A stretch of DNA of 64,000 nucleotides from JACDCA01 sp963810305 (GTDB lineage: Bacteria > Acidobacteriota > Vicinamibacteria > Vicinamibacterales > 2-12-FULL-66-21), in assembly GCA_963810305.1 (NCBI GenBank), contig CAWEMY010000001.1, forward strand, positions 190,407 through 254,406, given 5' to 3'. How positions within the stretch are numbered: position 1 is the first letter of the stretch; each line of letters starts with the position of its first letter. The position numbers and the translations under genes were made by a program. Shown piece after piece: positions 32,063-40,332 of this stretch. Under the pieces are notes generated by a model that saw only the letters and a list, made by a program, of their open reading frames with translations, ran no database searches and had not been told where the DNA came from.

Positions 32063-32724
32063 GTCCGGCGTTCTTCCACCACTTTGAGGACCCGCTCGAC
32101 GACTTCGTCCACCGACAATTGAGTGGTGTCGATCTCGATCGCGTCCGAGGCGACGGCGAGCGGTGAGGCGGTGCGCGTGCGGTCGAGGCGATCGCGGGCC
32201 TCGAGGGCGCTCGCGATGTCGTGGACGGCGGCGGTGCCGCGGCCGGCGGTGTGGGAGGGGTCGTGGGCGCGGCGCCTCGCGCGCTCCTCCGGCGAAGCGT
32301 CCAGATAGAGCTTCACGTCCGCGTTCGGGAACACCACGGTCCCGATATCGCGCCCCTCCATCACCACGCCCCCACTTGCGCCCAGATCACGCTGCTGCTG
32401 AATCAGGACGGCGCGGACTGCCGGCTGTCGCGCCACTCGTGCGGCGGCTGCGTCGATCGCCGGCGTACGGATTTCCCGCGTGATATCACGGCCGTCGACC
32501 GACACGGTCTTGCCAGTCGCGATGAGGCTCAGCGTCGCCGCGAGCTTCGATACCGCCCGTTCATCGTCGAGATCGAGTCCGTCCTCCACCGCCTTCCACG
32601 CAACAGCGCGGTACATCGCGCCGGTATCCACGTGACGGTAGCCCAGGCGGGCCGCCAGATTCCGGGCGACCGTCCCCTTGCCGGCGCCCGACGGCCCGTC
32701 GATGGCAATGATCAGATCTCGCAT
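32053..32724 (-). CDS. cmk: Cytidylate kinase
   Basis: 223 aa. Phosphorylates CMP and dCMP. P-loop 'AIDGPSGAGKGTVARNLAAR', 'LGYRHVDTGAMYRAVAWKAV', 'VVMEGRDIGTVVFPNADVKL', 'YLDASPEERARRR' and the C-terminal 'AIEIDTTQLSVDEVVERVL' are all present. The last residues 'RTNS' and the stop are encoded by the CTAACTCC-like array. The 60 bp before the ATG consist of CAGTAGT heptads and contain no Shine-Dalgarno sequence, so initiation must be SD-independent or the native leader was replaced. Conserved neighbour of rpsA. Confidence 0.94.
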   Translation of the reverse strand: MRDLIIAIDGPSGAGKGTVARNLAARLGYRHVDTGAMYRAVAWKAVEDGLDLDDERAVSKLAATLSLIATGKTVSVDGRDITREIRTPAIDAAAARVARQPAVRAVLIQQQRDLGASGGVVMEGRDIGTVVFPNADVKLYLDASPEERARRRAHDPSHTAGRGTAAVHDIASALEARDRLDRTRTASPLAVASDAIEIDTTQLSVDEVVERVLKVVEERRTNS

Positions 32725-32826
32725 AGTCAGTAGTCAGTAGTCAGTAATCAGTACGTCAGTAGTCAGTAGTCAGTAGTCAGTAGTCGCGATTCGCGCATCG
32801 CGCCGCGCCCCGCGCCCCGCGCTCCA
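32725..32826. repeat. Two heptad arrays between divergent cmk and hydrolase genes
   Basis: 32725-32786: direct CAGTAGT heptads (about eight units, one CAGTACGT), starting one base from the cmk start codon; only one arm, unlike 28501-28610. 32794-32825: GC-rich heptads CGCGCCG, CGCCCCG, CGCCCCG. Together they occupy most of the divergent promoter region. Confidence 0.85.
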
Positions 32827-32890
32827 ACAGTATCCGTCACTCGAGCTGACGAGCGAAGCTGAAAGCTGTTCAGCGCAGTATCATCCGCCG

Positions 32891-34051
32891 ATGACGCGCG
32901 GCCGGAAAACTCTCGCCATCGTCGCCGGCGTCCCGGCCGCGTTGATGCTGTCGGTCGCCGCTGGATACGACTACGTCCGCGGCGCGGCGTTCGTCATCCA
33001 GGCCGCGGGGCTGCAGGGGTCCGCGCGCACGGTCGCGGAATGGACGACGACCGATCTGGTCGAGTCCGTGATAGAAGTCCCGACCCGCAGCGGCAGCGTG
33101 CGCGGGCGCGTATATCGCCCGGCGAGCACAAACGGACCGGCGACGCTGCTGGTCCCCGGCGTCCATGCAGGCGGAATCGACGAACCGCGGCTGATTCAGT
33201 TCGCCCGTGACGTCGCCTCGATGGGGCGGATCGTCGTCACTGCGGAACTCCCGGATCTGAAGCGGTACAGCATCACTCCGCAATCCACCGACACCATAGA
33301 AGACGCCGGCGTGTGGCTGTCAGAACGAAGCGGGTACGCGCCCGACCGGCGAATCGGGATGATGGGGATCAGCTTTGCCGGCGGCCTCTCGATCGTCGCG
33401 GCGTCGCGTCCTTCGCTGCGCGATCGGGTCGCGTTCGTGATGTCCTTCGGAGGACATGGCGACTTGCCGCGCACGCTGCGATATCTCTGCACCGGCGTGC
33501 AGCCCGACGGATCGTCCCGTCCGCCGCACGATTACGGGATCGCAATCATCCTTCTCGGCGTGGCCGACCGCGTCGTTCCCGCGCCGCAGGCACAGCCGCT
33601 GCGCGACGCGATCCTGGCATTTCTCCACGCCTCGCACGTCGACATCGTCGACAAGACACAGGGGCAGGCGGAGTTCGCACGAGCGCGCGACCTTGCGGCA
33701 AGGCTGGAAGAACCAGCGCGGACGCTGATGAACTACGTCAACGCGCGGGACGTGGCACACCTCGGACCGATACTGCTGCCGCACGTGACCGCGCTCGGTG
33801 ACGACACGGCGCTCTCCCCGGTGCGCTCGCCAACGCCGCCTTTTCCTGTGTACCTGCTGCACGGCACCGACGACAACGTCATCCCTGCAGTGGAATCCGT
33901 ACTGCTCGCCGACACTCTGCGCGCGCGTGGGGCCGAAGTCGAGCAGCTGGCGACACCGCTCATTACCCACGCCGAGGTCGATCGGTCCGCCGCGACGCGG
34001 GCGATCTGGGACCTCGTGGCGTTCTGGGCCGAGCTGTTGGACGAGGAGTAA
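32891..34051 (+). CDS. Alpha/beta hydrolase (acetyl-esterase / dienelactone-hydrolase like)
   Basis: 386 aa. An N-terminal hydrophobic stretch ('TLAIVAGVPAALMLSVAAGY') suggests membrane anchoring or export. Alpha/beta hydrolase core: 'ATLLVPGVHAGGIDEPRLIQ' (oxyanion loop), 'RIGMMGISFAGGLSIVAASR' (nucleophile elbow G-x-S-x-G-G), 'LLHGTDDNVIPAVESVLLAD' (Asp) and 'LITHAEVDRSA' (His). So the Ser-Asp-His triad is intact. Substrate unknown. The 3' end overlaps the low-complexity tail of the convergent pseudouridine synthase gene by 89 bp. Confidence 0.85.
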   Translation: MTRGRKTLAIVAGVPAALMLSVAAGYDYVRGAAFVIQAAGLQGSARTVAEWTTTDLVESVIEVPTRSGSVRGRVYRPASTNGPATLLVPGVHAGGIDEPRLIQFARDVASMGRIVVTAELPDLKRYSITPQSTDTIEDAGVWLSERSGYAPDRRIGMMGISFAGGLSIVAASRPSLRDRVAFVMSFGGHGDLPRTLRYLCTGVQPDGSSRPPHDYGIAIILLGVADRVVPAPQAQPLRDAILAFLHASHVDIVDKTQGQAEFARARDLAARLEEPARTLMNYVNARDVAHLGPILLPHVTALGDDTALSPVRSPTPPFPVYLLHGTDDNVIPAVESVLLADTLRARGAEVEQLATPLITHAEVDRSAATRAIWDLVAFWAELLDEE

Positions 34052-34952
34052 CGGGGTCACGTGCGACGTCGTCACGTGCGACGTGCGACGTGCGGACGGG
34101 GTCACGTGCCACGTGCTTACGTGCGACGTGCTCACGTGCGACGTGCTTACGTGCGACGTGCTTACGTGCGACGGGCTCACGTGCGACGTGCTTACGTGCG
34201 ACGGGCGGACGGGCGGCGAGGCGTTTGAGGGCAGCGATTTCCTCCGCGTCCAAATCGCGGAACTCGCCGGGGCGGATATGGTCGTCTTTGATCGGGCCGA
34301 TGCGGACGCGCTTCAGGCGGCTGACGGGATGACCGATGGCCTCGCACATCCGCCGGACCTGCCGGTTGCGCCCTTCGTAGATCACCATGGAAAGGATCGC
34401 GTCCGGACCGTGGCTGGTGCTCTCGATCACCTTGTGAATCTCCACGGTGGCCGGGGCGGTCCGCTCGCCGTCGAGGGCAATGCCTTTTCGGAGCCGCTCG
34501 ATCCCGCGTTCGTCCGGCACGCCGCGCACGCGGACGTGATACTCGCGGCCGATCTCATGACGCGGATGCATGAGCTTCTCGGCCAGCTCACCGTCGCTGG
34601 TCAGCAGCAGGAGCCCTTCTGAGTCGTAGTCCAGCCGCCCGACGGGATAGACGTATTCGCGGACGCCACCGGTCGTGAGAAGGTCGATCACGGTCGGCCG
34701 ATGCTGCGGATCCGACCGCGTCGTGATGTACCCGCGAGGCTTGTTGAGAAGGATGTAACGCCGGCGGCCGGGCGATTTTACCCGCCTGCCGTCGACCCGA
34801 ATGTCATCGGTGTCCGGATCCGCTTTCGAACCCAGCTCGCGGACCGTCTGACCATTCACCGTGACGCGTCCTTCGACGATCAGCGATTCCGCGGTGCGGC
34901 GTGACGCAACCCCGGCGGTGGAGATGATTTTCTGAAGACGTATGGCGGCCAT
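33963..34952 (-). CDS. rluB: rRNA pseudouridine synthase RsuA/RluB type with repeat-encoded tail
   Basis: 329 aa. N-terminal S4 RNA-binding domain ('IRLQKIISTAGVASRRTAES') then the synthase domain with catalytic Asp in 'VGRLDYDSEGLLLLTSDGEL', plus 'GRNRQVRRMCEAIGHPVSRL' and 'RIGPIKDDHIRPGEFRDLDA'. It isomerises one uridine in 23S or 16S rRNA; RluB is favoured by the scpB neighbour, an established linkage. The normal protein ends near residue 245 ('EIAALKRLA'). The last ~85 residues are the translation of a 15-bp ACGTGC array: 'VARKHVAREHVARKHVARDP' and similar. The gene is the last of the M50-trpS-scpA-scpB-rluB cluster. Confidence 0.9.
   Translation of the reverse strand: MAAIRLQKIISTAGVASRRTAESLIVEGRVTVNGQTVRELGSKADPDTDDIRVDGRRVKSPGRRRYILLNKPRGYITTRSDPQHRPTVIDLLTTGGVREYVYPVGRLDYDSEGLLLLTSDGELAEKLMHPRHEIGREYHVRVRGVPDERGIERLRKGIALDGERTAPATVEIHKVIESTSHGPDAILSMVIYEGRNRQVRRMCEAIGHPVSRLKRVRIGPIKDDHIRPGEFRDLDAEEIAALKRLAARPPVARKHVAREPVARKHVARKHVAREHVARKHVARDPVRTSHVARDDVARDPVTPRPTARPRTPRGPRSPASRRTDRPRRG
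34055..34217. repeat. 15-bp ACGTGCGACGTGCTT tandem array inside the rluB tail
   Basis: From about 34110 the unit ACGTGCGACGTGCTT (or ...CTC) recurs at least six times in exact 15-bp register with T/C and T/G changes (e.g. GACGGGCTC). It begins 4 bp after the stop of the plus-strand hydrolase. Because 15 is a multiple of 3, the minus frame of rluB stays open and codes basic pentapeptide repeats (VARKH, VAREP). Confidence 0.92.
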
Positions 34953-35008
34953 GTCTCACGAACTGCCTTCGGCATCGCACGACGACTCGACGGCGCGACG
35001 CCACGACT

Positions 35009-35671
35009 TCAGTGTACTTTTTCTTCCGGCGATGTCTCCGTTGACAGCTGTTCGGTCCGCGAATCCTGCGACGGCTCGTCGGTGGGCTCGAATGGCAGCG
35101 CCGTTGTCTTTGGCGCGGGCTCGGCAAGGCCCATCGGCAGCTCGAAGCCGAGCGCGTCCGACATCTCCTCCACCTTCGGCAGATCCGACAGATCGTTGAG
35201 TCCGAACCGATCGAGAAACTCGCGGGTCGTCGCGTACATGAATGGCCGGCCGACCACCTGCTTGCGTCCCACGGTCTTGATCAGACGGCGGTCGACAAGG
35301 GTGGACAGGACGCCGCCGCTGCTGGTAACGCCCCGGATCTCGGCGATCTCGCCAGCGGTGACCGGCTGCTTGTAGGCAATGACCGCGAGCGTCTCGAGCG
35401 CCTGCACCGACAGCTTGCTCGTCGTGCGCTCGTGAAACAGCTTGCGGACCCATTCGTGAAACTCCGGACGCGTCACGATCTGGTAGCCGCCGGCAATCTC
35501 GACAAGCTGCAGGCCGGAGGCGCGCTCGTAATCGGTCCGGACGGCGGCGAGCGCCGCGTCGACGTCCTCCTTGGGCTCATCGTCGAGCAGCTTGTAGAGG
35601 GTCTTTCGCGTCACCGGCTCGGGCGACGCGAAGATGATGGCTTCGACAATCGGTTTCAGATGATCGGACAC
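35009..35671 (-). CDS. scpB: Segregation and condensation protein B
   Basis: 220 aa. Winged-helix kleisin-partner subunit of the SMC-ScpAB condensin. Blocks: 'IVEAIIFASPEPVTRKTLYK', 'YQIVTRPEFHEWVRKLFHER', 'SKLSVQALETLAVIAYKQPV', 'TAGEIAEIRGVTSSGGVLST', 'RPFMYATTREFLDRFGLNDL'. The start is GTG 35671, which shares its G with the scpA stop TAG (1-bp overlap). The acidic C-terminal ~35 residues are poorly conserved. No smc gene is in the window. Confidence 0.94.
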   Translation of the reverse strand: MSDHLKPIVEAIIFASPEPVTRKTLYKLLDDEPKEDVDAALAAVRTDYERASGLQLVEIAGGYQIVTRPEFHEWVRKLFHERTTSKLSVQALETLAVIAYKQPVTAGEIAEIRGVTSSGGVLSTLVDRRLIKTVGRKQVVGRPFMYATTREFLDRFGLNDLSDLPKVEEMSDALGFELPMGLAEPAPKTTALPFEPTDEPSQDSRTEQLSTETSPEEKVH

Positions 35672-36492
35672 TAAGAGACCTCCTCGGTAGTGTGTCTCAG
35701 TTCCGGATCCCCCAGCGGCTTGGGAGCGTCGGCGGGGCGTGCCCGTTTGTACACCCGGATCGGTCCGAGCGCACCGCTCTGGAACACCCTGATCAGTTTC
35801 AGCCTGATCATCTCCAGCATCGCCAGGAAGGTGACGATGATTCCGGCACGGGATTGAACGTCGGAGAAGAGGTCCTCGAATCCGAGCGCCTCGGTCTCCG
35901 AGAGGCGAGCCAGGAGCTGATCGATCCGCTGCTCGATCGGAATCTGTTCGCCCGGCAGGACGATCTTCGGTCGTTGCTTTGCGCGCTCGACGACGGAGCG
36001 GAAAGCGCTGATCAGGCTGAAGAGGTCGACTTCGACTTCAGGCTCCGGCATTTCACCGGCGATTTGCACGATTGGCCCATCCGGCCGCGTCCATTGCGCG
36101 CTGCGCAGCGTCTCACGCTCGTGCAGCAGTTCCGCGGCCGCTTTGAATTTCTGATGTTCCAGCAGGCGGCGGACCAGCGCTTCACGCGGGTCTTCTTCCG
36201 GATCCTCCTGTCCGGGATCCGGCCGCGGCAGGAGCATCCGCGACTTGATGTGAATCAACGTCGCCGCCATCACGAGGAATTCCCCAGCGACGTCGAGATT
36301 CAGTTCCTGCATCAGGTCGATGTACTCGAGGTACTGCTTTGTGATCAGGGTGATCGGGATGTCGTAGATGTTGAGCTCGTGCCGCTTGATCAGGTGCAAC
36401 AACAAGTCGAGCGGCCCCTCGAACATGTCAAGGTGAACCGGGTAGCCTTCGAGGATCGATTCGAACTCGGGATGTTCCATCATCGGTGTCAC
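35671..36492 (-). CDS. scpA: Segregation and condensation protein A (kleisin)
   Basis: 273 aa. Kleisin bridging SMC heads and ScpB. N-terminal SMC-binding part 'YPVHLDMFEGPLDLLLHLIK' and 'HELNIYDIPITLITKQYLEY', central 'AATLIHIKSRMLLPRPD' and a C-terminal winged helix 'GIIVTFLAMLEMIRLKLIRV'. The start (ATG 36492, or the ATG four codons on) overlaps the trpS stop by 4 bp; scpB follows with a 1-bp overlap, so the trpS-scpA-scpB stretch is translationally coupled. Confidence 0.95.
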   Translation of the reverse strand: MTPMMEHPEFESILEGYPVHLDMFEGPLDLLLHLIKRHELNIYDIPITLITKQYLEYIDLMQELNLDVAGEFLVMAATLIHIKSRMLLPRPDPGQEDPEEDPREALVRRLLEHQKFKAAAELLHERETLRSAQWTRPDGPIVQIAGEMPEPEVEVDLFSLISAFRSVVERAKQRPKIVLPGEQIPIEQRIDQLLARLSETEALGFEDLFSDVQSRAGIIVTFLAMLEMIRLKLIRVFQSGALGPIRVYKRARPADAPKPLGDPELRHTTEEVS

Positions 36493-37457
36493 CGATACCG
36501 CAATTTCACCGCAGCGCGGACGCGTTCCATGGTCTCTCCGGCGATGGTCCTGGCTTTGCGCGAGCCCTCGTGAAGGATCTCACGGAGCGTCTCCGGCTTT
36601 GCCAGCAATTCGGTCCGGCGCGCCCTGATGGGGTCCATGTAGGTGTTCATCGCCGCCGCGAGCTTCTTCTTCACCTCGACGTCGCCCACCTTGCCCTCGC
36701 GATACCGGGATTTCAGATCGTCCACTTCAGCTGTGTTGGGATTGAACGCGTCGTGGAACATGAAGACCGGATTGCCTTCGACGGTACCGGGGATGTCGGC
36801 ACGGACTCTCTTGGGATCCGTGTACATCTGCATCACTTTCTTACGCACCGTCTCCGCATCGTCTGCGAGGTCGATCGCGTTGCCGTAGCTCTTGGACATC
36901 TTCCGGTTGTCGACGCCCGGCAGGCGCGCGAACTTCGTGAGCAGCGGCTTCGGCTCGACGAACAGCTCGCCGTAAAAGTTGTGGAAGCGACGCACGATTT
37001 CGCGGCTCAACTCCAGGTGCGCGACCTGATCTTCGCCGACGGGCACGTAATGCGCGTTGTACATCACGATGTCGGCGGTCTGCAGCAGCGGATAGCCGAG
37101 GAACCCGAGCGTCGACAGGTCCTTCTCCGACAGCTCCTGCATCTGTTCCTTGTAGGTCGGCACGCGCTCGAGCCACGGGATCGGAATCACCATCGAGAGC
37201 AACAAGAACAGCTCCGCGTGCTCGGGGACGAGCGACTGCACGAAGATCGTGCTGCGCTCCGGATCGAGTCCGCCGGCGATCCAGTCGGCGACCATGTCGT
37301 AGCTGTTCTCGACGAGATCGGACGTGTCGGCGTAGCCGCTGGTGAGTGCATGCCAGTCGGCCACGAAGTAGAAGCAATCGTAGGTGTCCTGCAGGGATGC
37401 CCAGTTGTTGAGCGCGCCGACGAGATGCCCGAGATGAAGCTTCCCGGTCGGCCGCAT
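36489..37457 (-). CDS. trpS: Tryptophanyl-tRNA synthetase (5' end probably frameshifted)
   Basis: 322 aa as annotated from ATG 37457. Class I synthetase: 'MRPTGKLHLGHLVGALNNW' (HIGH-type HLGH), 'GEDQVAHLELSREIVRRF', 'GVDNRKMSKSYGNAIDLADD' (KMSKS). The family N-terminus normally has a strand before 'SGMRPTG'; here the upstream in-frame codons do encode it ('AEAKPRVVSG'), but no ATG/GTG/TTG exists in that frame before a stop. An ATG at 37519 overlapping the M50 stop lies in another frame and would join if one base (for instance in the CCC run) were restored. So the true start is likely 37519 with a missing base. Confidence 0.9.
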   Translation of the reverse strand: MRPTGKLHLGHLVGALNNWASLQDTYDCFYFVADWHALTSGYADTSDLVENSYDMVADWIAGGLDPERSTIFVQSLVPEHAELFLLLSMVIPIPWLERVPTYKEQMQELSEKDLSTLGFLGYPLLQTADIVMYNAHYVPVGEDQVAHLELSREIVRRFHNFYGELFVEPKPLLTKFARLPGVDNRKMSKSYGNAIDLADDAETVRKKVMQMYTDPKRVRADIPGTVEGNPVFMFHDAFNPNTAEVDDLKSRYREGKVGDVEVKKKLAAAMNTYMDPIRARRTELLAKPETLREILHEGSRKARTIAGETMERVRAAVKLRYR

Positions 37458-37515
37458 CCCCGAGACGACTCGGGGCTTGGCTTCAGCGGCGATGCCCTCG
37501 GCCTGGCGGTGGGAT

Positions 37516-38211
37516 TCATAGGAGCAGGCTCAGAATGAATGCCGACGGCGGATCCACGAGCCGCCAGAGAATGCCGGAGAACATCAGCGCGTAGAGAATG
37601 ATGAACCCGAACTGCCGCAACCCGTGGATCACCCCTCCCATGCTGTCAGGGAGCAGACCGGCGAGCACGTTACCACCGTCGAGCGGCGGGATCGGCAACA
37701 TGTTGAAGACTGCAAGCAGCACGTTGATTCTCACCGCCATCAGCAGGATCTGGCCGCCACCGCTGAGCGACAAGGCGTCCTCCGGCGTGAGGGTCCGCAA
37801 TGCGGCTGCGGCTATCGCAGCCATGATGAGATTGCTGGCCGGGCCAGCCGCCGCGACGATCATGAAGTCGCGCTTCGGATGACCCAGCCGGCTGATGTTG
37901 ACCGGCACCGGCTTGGCCCATCCGAGGATCGGAAGGCCGCTGAACATCGCGATCAACGGGAGCACGACCGTCCCGAGAAGGTCGATGTGCACCGCCGGGT
38001 TGAACGAGACGCGCCCGAGCATGCGGGCGGTGGGATCGCCGAGGCGGTCCGCCGTCCAGGCGTGCGCCCACTCGTGCACCGTGAGTGACGCGAGCACGAC
38101 CGCGAAGGCCAGAAGAATCGACGCGATATCCAATCGGATCGGCTGAAAAAACTCTGAATTCGGGGGGCTGCAGGAACGCAGAATCGTACGGCAAACCCGT
38201 TGATAGTTCAA
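37516..38211 (-). CDS. M50 family site-2-type zinc metalloprotease (short form)
   Basis: 231 aa. Intramembrane or membrane protease: 'LLAFAVVLASLTVHEWAHAW' carries the HEWAH zinc motif, then 'DPTARMLGRVSFNPAVHIDL', 'NVLLAVFNMLPIPPLDGGNV' supplies the third ligand (N-x-x-P-x-P-P-L-D-G). Four to five hydrophobic segments; no PDZ domain, unlike RseP. This compact form is common next to trpS-scpA-scpB. The start is uncertain: ATG 38211 lies ~25 codons before the conserved part without a clear ribosome site, and a TTG just before 'LDIASILLAF' is an alternative. Stop overlaps an ATG at 37519. Confidence 0.9.
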   Translation of the reverse strand: MNYQRVCRTILRSCSPPNSEFFQPIRLDIASILLAFAVVLASLTVHEWAHAWTADRLGDPTARMLGRVSFNPAVHIDLLGTVVLPLIAMFSGLPILGWAKPVPVNISRLGHPKRDFMIVAAAGPASNLIMAAIAAAALRTLTPEDALSLSGGGQILLMAVRINVLLAVFNMLPIPPLDGGNVLAGLLPDSMGGVIHGLRQFGFIILYALMFSGILWRLVDPPSAFILSLLL

Positions 38212-38263
38212 GACTTATCTGATCGCGGGTGGTGTCTCGGTTTGAGTTTTCGTCCACTCGCGG

Positions 38264-40228
38264 TCAGGCCGGCCTGACCCCGCCTGCAAAATGACTGAGG
38301 ACCGCGTCGGCGCACCTCGAGCCGACGATGCGAACGAGCTCCTCGCGAGTGGCGCGGCGGACGCCGGCGACGCTGCCAAACGCGCGAAGCAGCGCATTCC
38401 GCCGCCGCGCGCCGACGCCGGGGATCGTGTCGATCTCCGACCGCAGGTCGCGCTTTGTGCGCGACTGGCGATGGAACGTCACGGCGAACCGGTGCGCCTC
38501 GTCGCGGATCCGCTGGATCAGGAGCAGCGCCGGACTGTCCTTCGGCATCGCGATGCCGTCGACGTGATCGCGAGTGAAGAGCAGCTCCTCCTTCTTCGCA
38601 ATGCCGACGGCAACGAGATTCGCCAGCCCGAGCTCCTGCAGCGCCTGGTAGGCGGCAGCCAGCTGCCCCTTGCCGCCATCGATGAGGATCAGGTCAGGAA
38701 ACGGTCCGCCGTTCTCGAGCACCTTCCTGTAACGCCGCAAGACGACCTCGTGCATCGACGCAAAATCGTCTAAAAACCGGGGCGCGGGGCTGCGGGATGC
38801 GGGACTCGCGGTCGAGTCCGCGCTCCGCGTCCGGCGGCCGAGCCTGCCGAGCCCCGAGCCCCGAGCCCCGAGTCCCGAGCCCCGGATACGGAACTTGCGA
38901 TAGTCCCCGCGCTTCATCCGCCCGTCTTCGCACACCACCATTGACGCGACGGTTTCGCTGCCCTGGATCGTCGAGATATCGAAGCACTCGATCCGCCGCG
39001 GCAGTGACGGAAGCGCCAGGACGACGCGCAGTGTCTCGAGGGCGTCGTAGTTCGCGGCCACGTTCTCGTTGAAGCGCGCCTGATAGCCGACCGCCGCGTT
39101 TCGCGCGGCGAGGTCGAGCAGCCCGCGCTTCTCGCCGCGCCTCGGCACCGAGATCCGGACGCGGCGTTTGGCGGCGGCGCTCAGCCAGCCCTCGATCATC
39201 TCGGTGTCGGCCTGGGCGAACGCCAGCGGCAGGTGCACCTCCGGCGGCGCGATTCGGTCGGCGTAGAACTGCTGCACGGCGGCCTGCAGAATCTCGGACT
39301 CATTCACGGCCGGCTGAAGCCGCGCTCTACCCGGATCCTCGCTGGCCGGCAACGCTTCGGCAGCGTTGTCGGTAACCAGCTCCATGCGCTCGACCACACG
39401 GCCGCCGCGCACCTGGAAGATCTGGACGACGGCGCCGGCGGGGCCGGCCTTGATCCCGAACGCGTCGCGATCCCCCATCTGCACGGTCGACATCTTCTGC
39501 TGACGCGTCTGCAGCGTCTCGACGGTGCGGATCGCGTCGCGCAGCTGCGCGGCCTGCTCGAACCGCTCCGCCGAGGACGCCTCGATCATCCGGTCCTTCA
39601 GCGTCGTGACCAGCTCCTCGTTGCGCCCTTCGAGAAACAGGCGGGTGTGCTCGACCGCGACGCGGTACTGGTCTTCGCTGCAGATCTCGCGGACGCACGG
39701 AGCGACACAGCGCTTGATGTCGAACTCGAGACACGGACGTCCGCGCTCGCCGGTGATCACCTCGTTGCAGGAGCGGATCCCGAACAGCTTGTGACTCAGT
39801 GACATCGTCTTGCGCGCCAGCGACGCCGGCAGGAAGGGACCCGCATAGAAGTGATCGTCGCGTTCGACGTGCCGCGCGACCAGCACCCGCGGGAACGCCT
39901 CACCGACGGTCAGCTGCAGGTACGGATAGTTCTTGTCGTCGCGCAGCAGGATGTTGTAGCGCGGCATCCGCTGCTTGATCAGGTGATTCTCGAGCGCCAG
40001 CGCCTCGACCACCGAGTCGGTGACGATCACGTCGAGCCGCTGCGCTTCGTCGAGCAGCGCGTCGATCCGGGGACTCATTCCCTGGGCTCCCAGGTACGAC
40101 CGGACGCGATCGCGCAGGACTTTCGCCTTGCCGACGTACAGAGTTTCCCCGGCCCGGTTGTAGTACAGGTAGACGCCGGGCTGTTCCGGCAGACGGGCGA
40201 TCTGGGCCTTGAGGTCGCGAATCGGCAT
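38264..40228 (-). CDS. uvrC: Excinuclease ABC subunit C with an in-frame repeat insert
   Basis: 654 aa. N-terminal GIY-YIG nuclease ('LPEQPGVYLYYNRAGETLYV', 'GKAKVLRDRVRSYLG'), Cys-rich 'RPCLEFDIKRCVAPC', UvrB-binding UVR motif ('RMIEASSAERFEQAAQLRDA'), C-terminal RNase-H-like nuclease ('RIECFDISTIQGSETVASMV', 'LILIDGGKGQLAAA', 'IRDEAHRFAVTFHR') and HhH pair ('TIPGVGARRRNALLRAFGSV'). Between 'GDYRKFRIRG' and 'DDFASMHEVV', where relatives have at most a few residues, ~34 residues ('SGLGARGSGLGRLGRRTRSA' etc.) are encoded by a GC-rich heptad array. The frame is preserved. Confidence 0.94.
   Translation of the reverse strand: MPIRDLKAQIARLPEQPGVYLYYNRAGETLYVGKAKVLRDRVRSYLGAQGMSPRIDALLDEAQRLDVIVTDSVVEALALENHLIKQRMPRYNILLRDDKNYPYLQLTVGEAFPRVLVARHVERDDHFYAGPFLPASLARKTMSLSHKLFGIRSCNEVITGERGRPCLEFDIKRCVAPCVREICSEDQYRVAVEHTRLFLEGRNEELVTTLKDRMIEASSAERFEQAAQLRDAIRTVETLQTRQQKMSTVQMGDRDAFGIKAGPAGAVVQIFQVRGGRVVERMELVTDNAAEALPASEDPGRARLQPAVNESEILQAAVQQFYADRIAPPEVHLPLAFAQADTEMIEGWLSAAAKRRVRISVPRRGEKRGLLDLAARNAAVGYQARFNENVAANYDALETLRVVLALPSLPRRIECFDISTIQGSETVASMVVCEDGRMKRGDYRKFRIRGSGLGARGSGLGRLGRRTRSADSTASPASRSPAPRFLDDFASMHEVVLRRYRKVLENGGPFPDLILIDGGKGQLAAAYQALQELGLANLVAVGIAKKEELLFTRDHVDGIAMPKDSPALLLIQRIRDEAHRFAVTFHRQSRTKRDLRSEIDTIPGVGARRRNALLRAFGSVAGVRRATREELVRIVGSRCADAVLSHFAGGVRPA
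38778..38886. repeat. Heptad array inserted within uvrC
   Basis: Right part (38838-38886): CCGAGCC repeated at 7-bp steps, with one CCGAGTC. Left part (38778-38812): GCGGGGC, TGCGGGA, TGCGGGA, CTCGCGG. A GACTCG-CGGT-CGAGTC hairpin lies between them (38803-38818). All inside the uvrC reading frame. Confidence 0.9.
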
Positions 40229-40332
40229 GGGCTACACTGCGAATTCTTGCGCCAATTGAACCTTTCATTATACCTGCCCCGCCACGCCGCGACCGCCCGC
40301 CCGCCTCGACGAAGCGCAGCGAAAGCGGGCCA

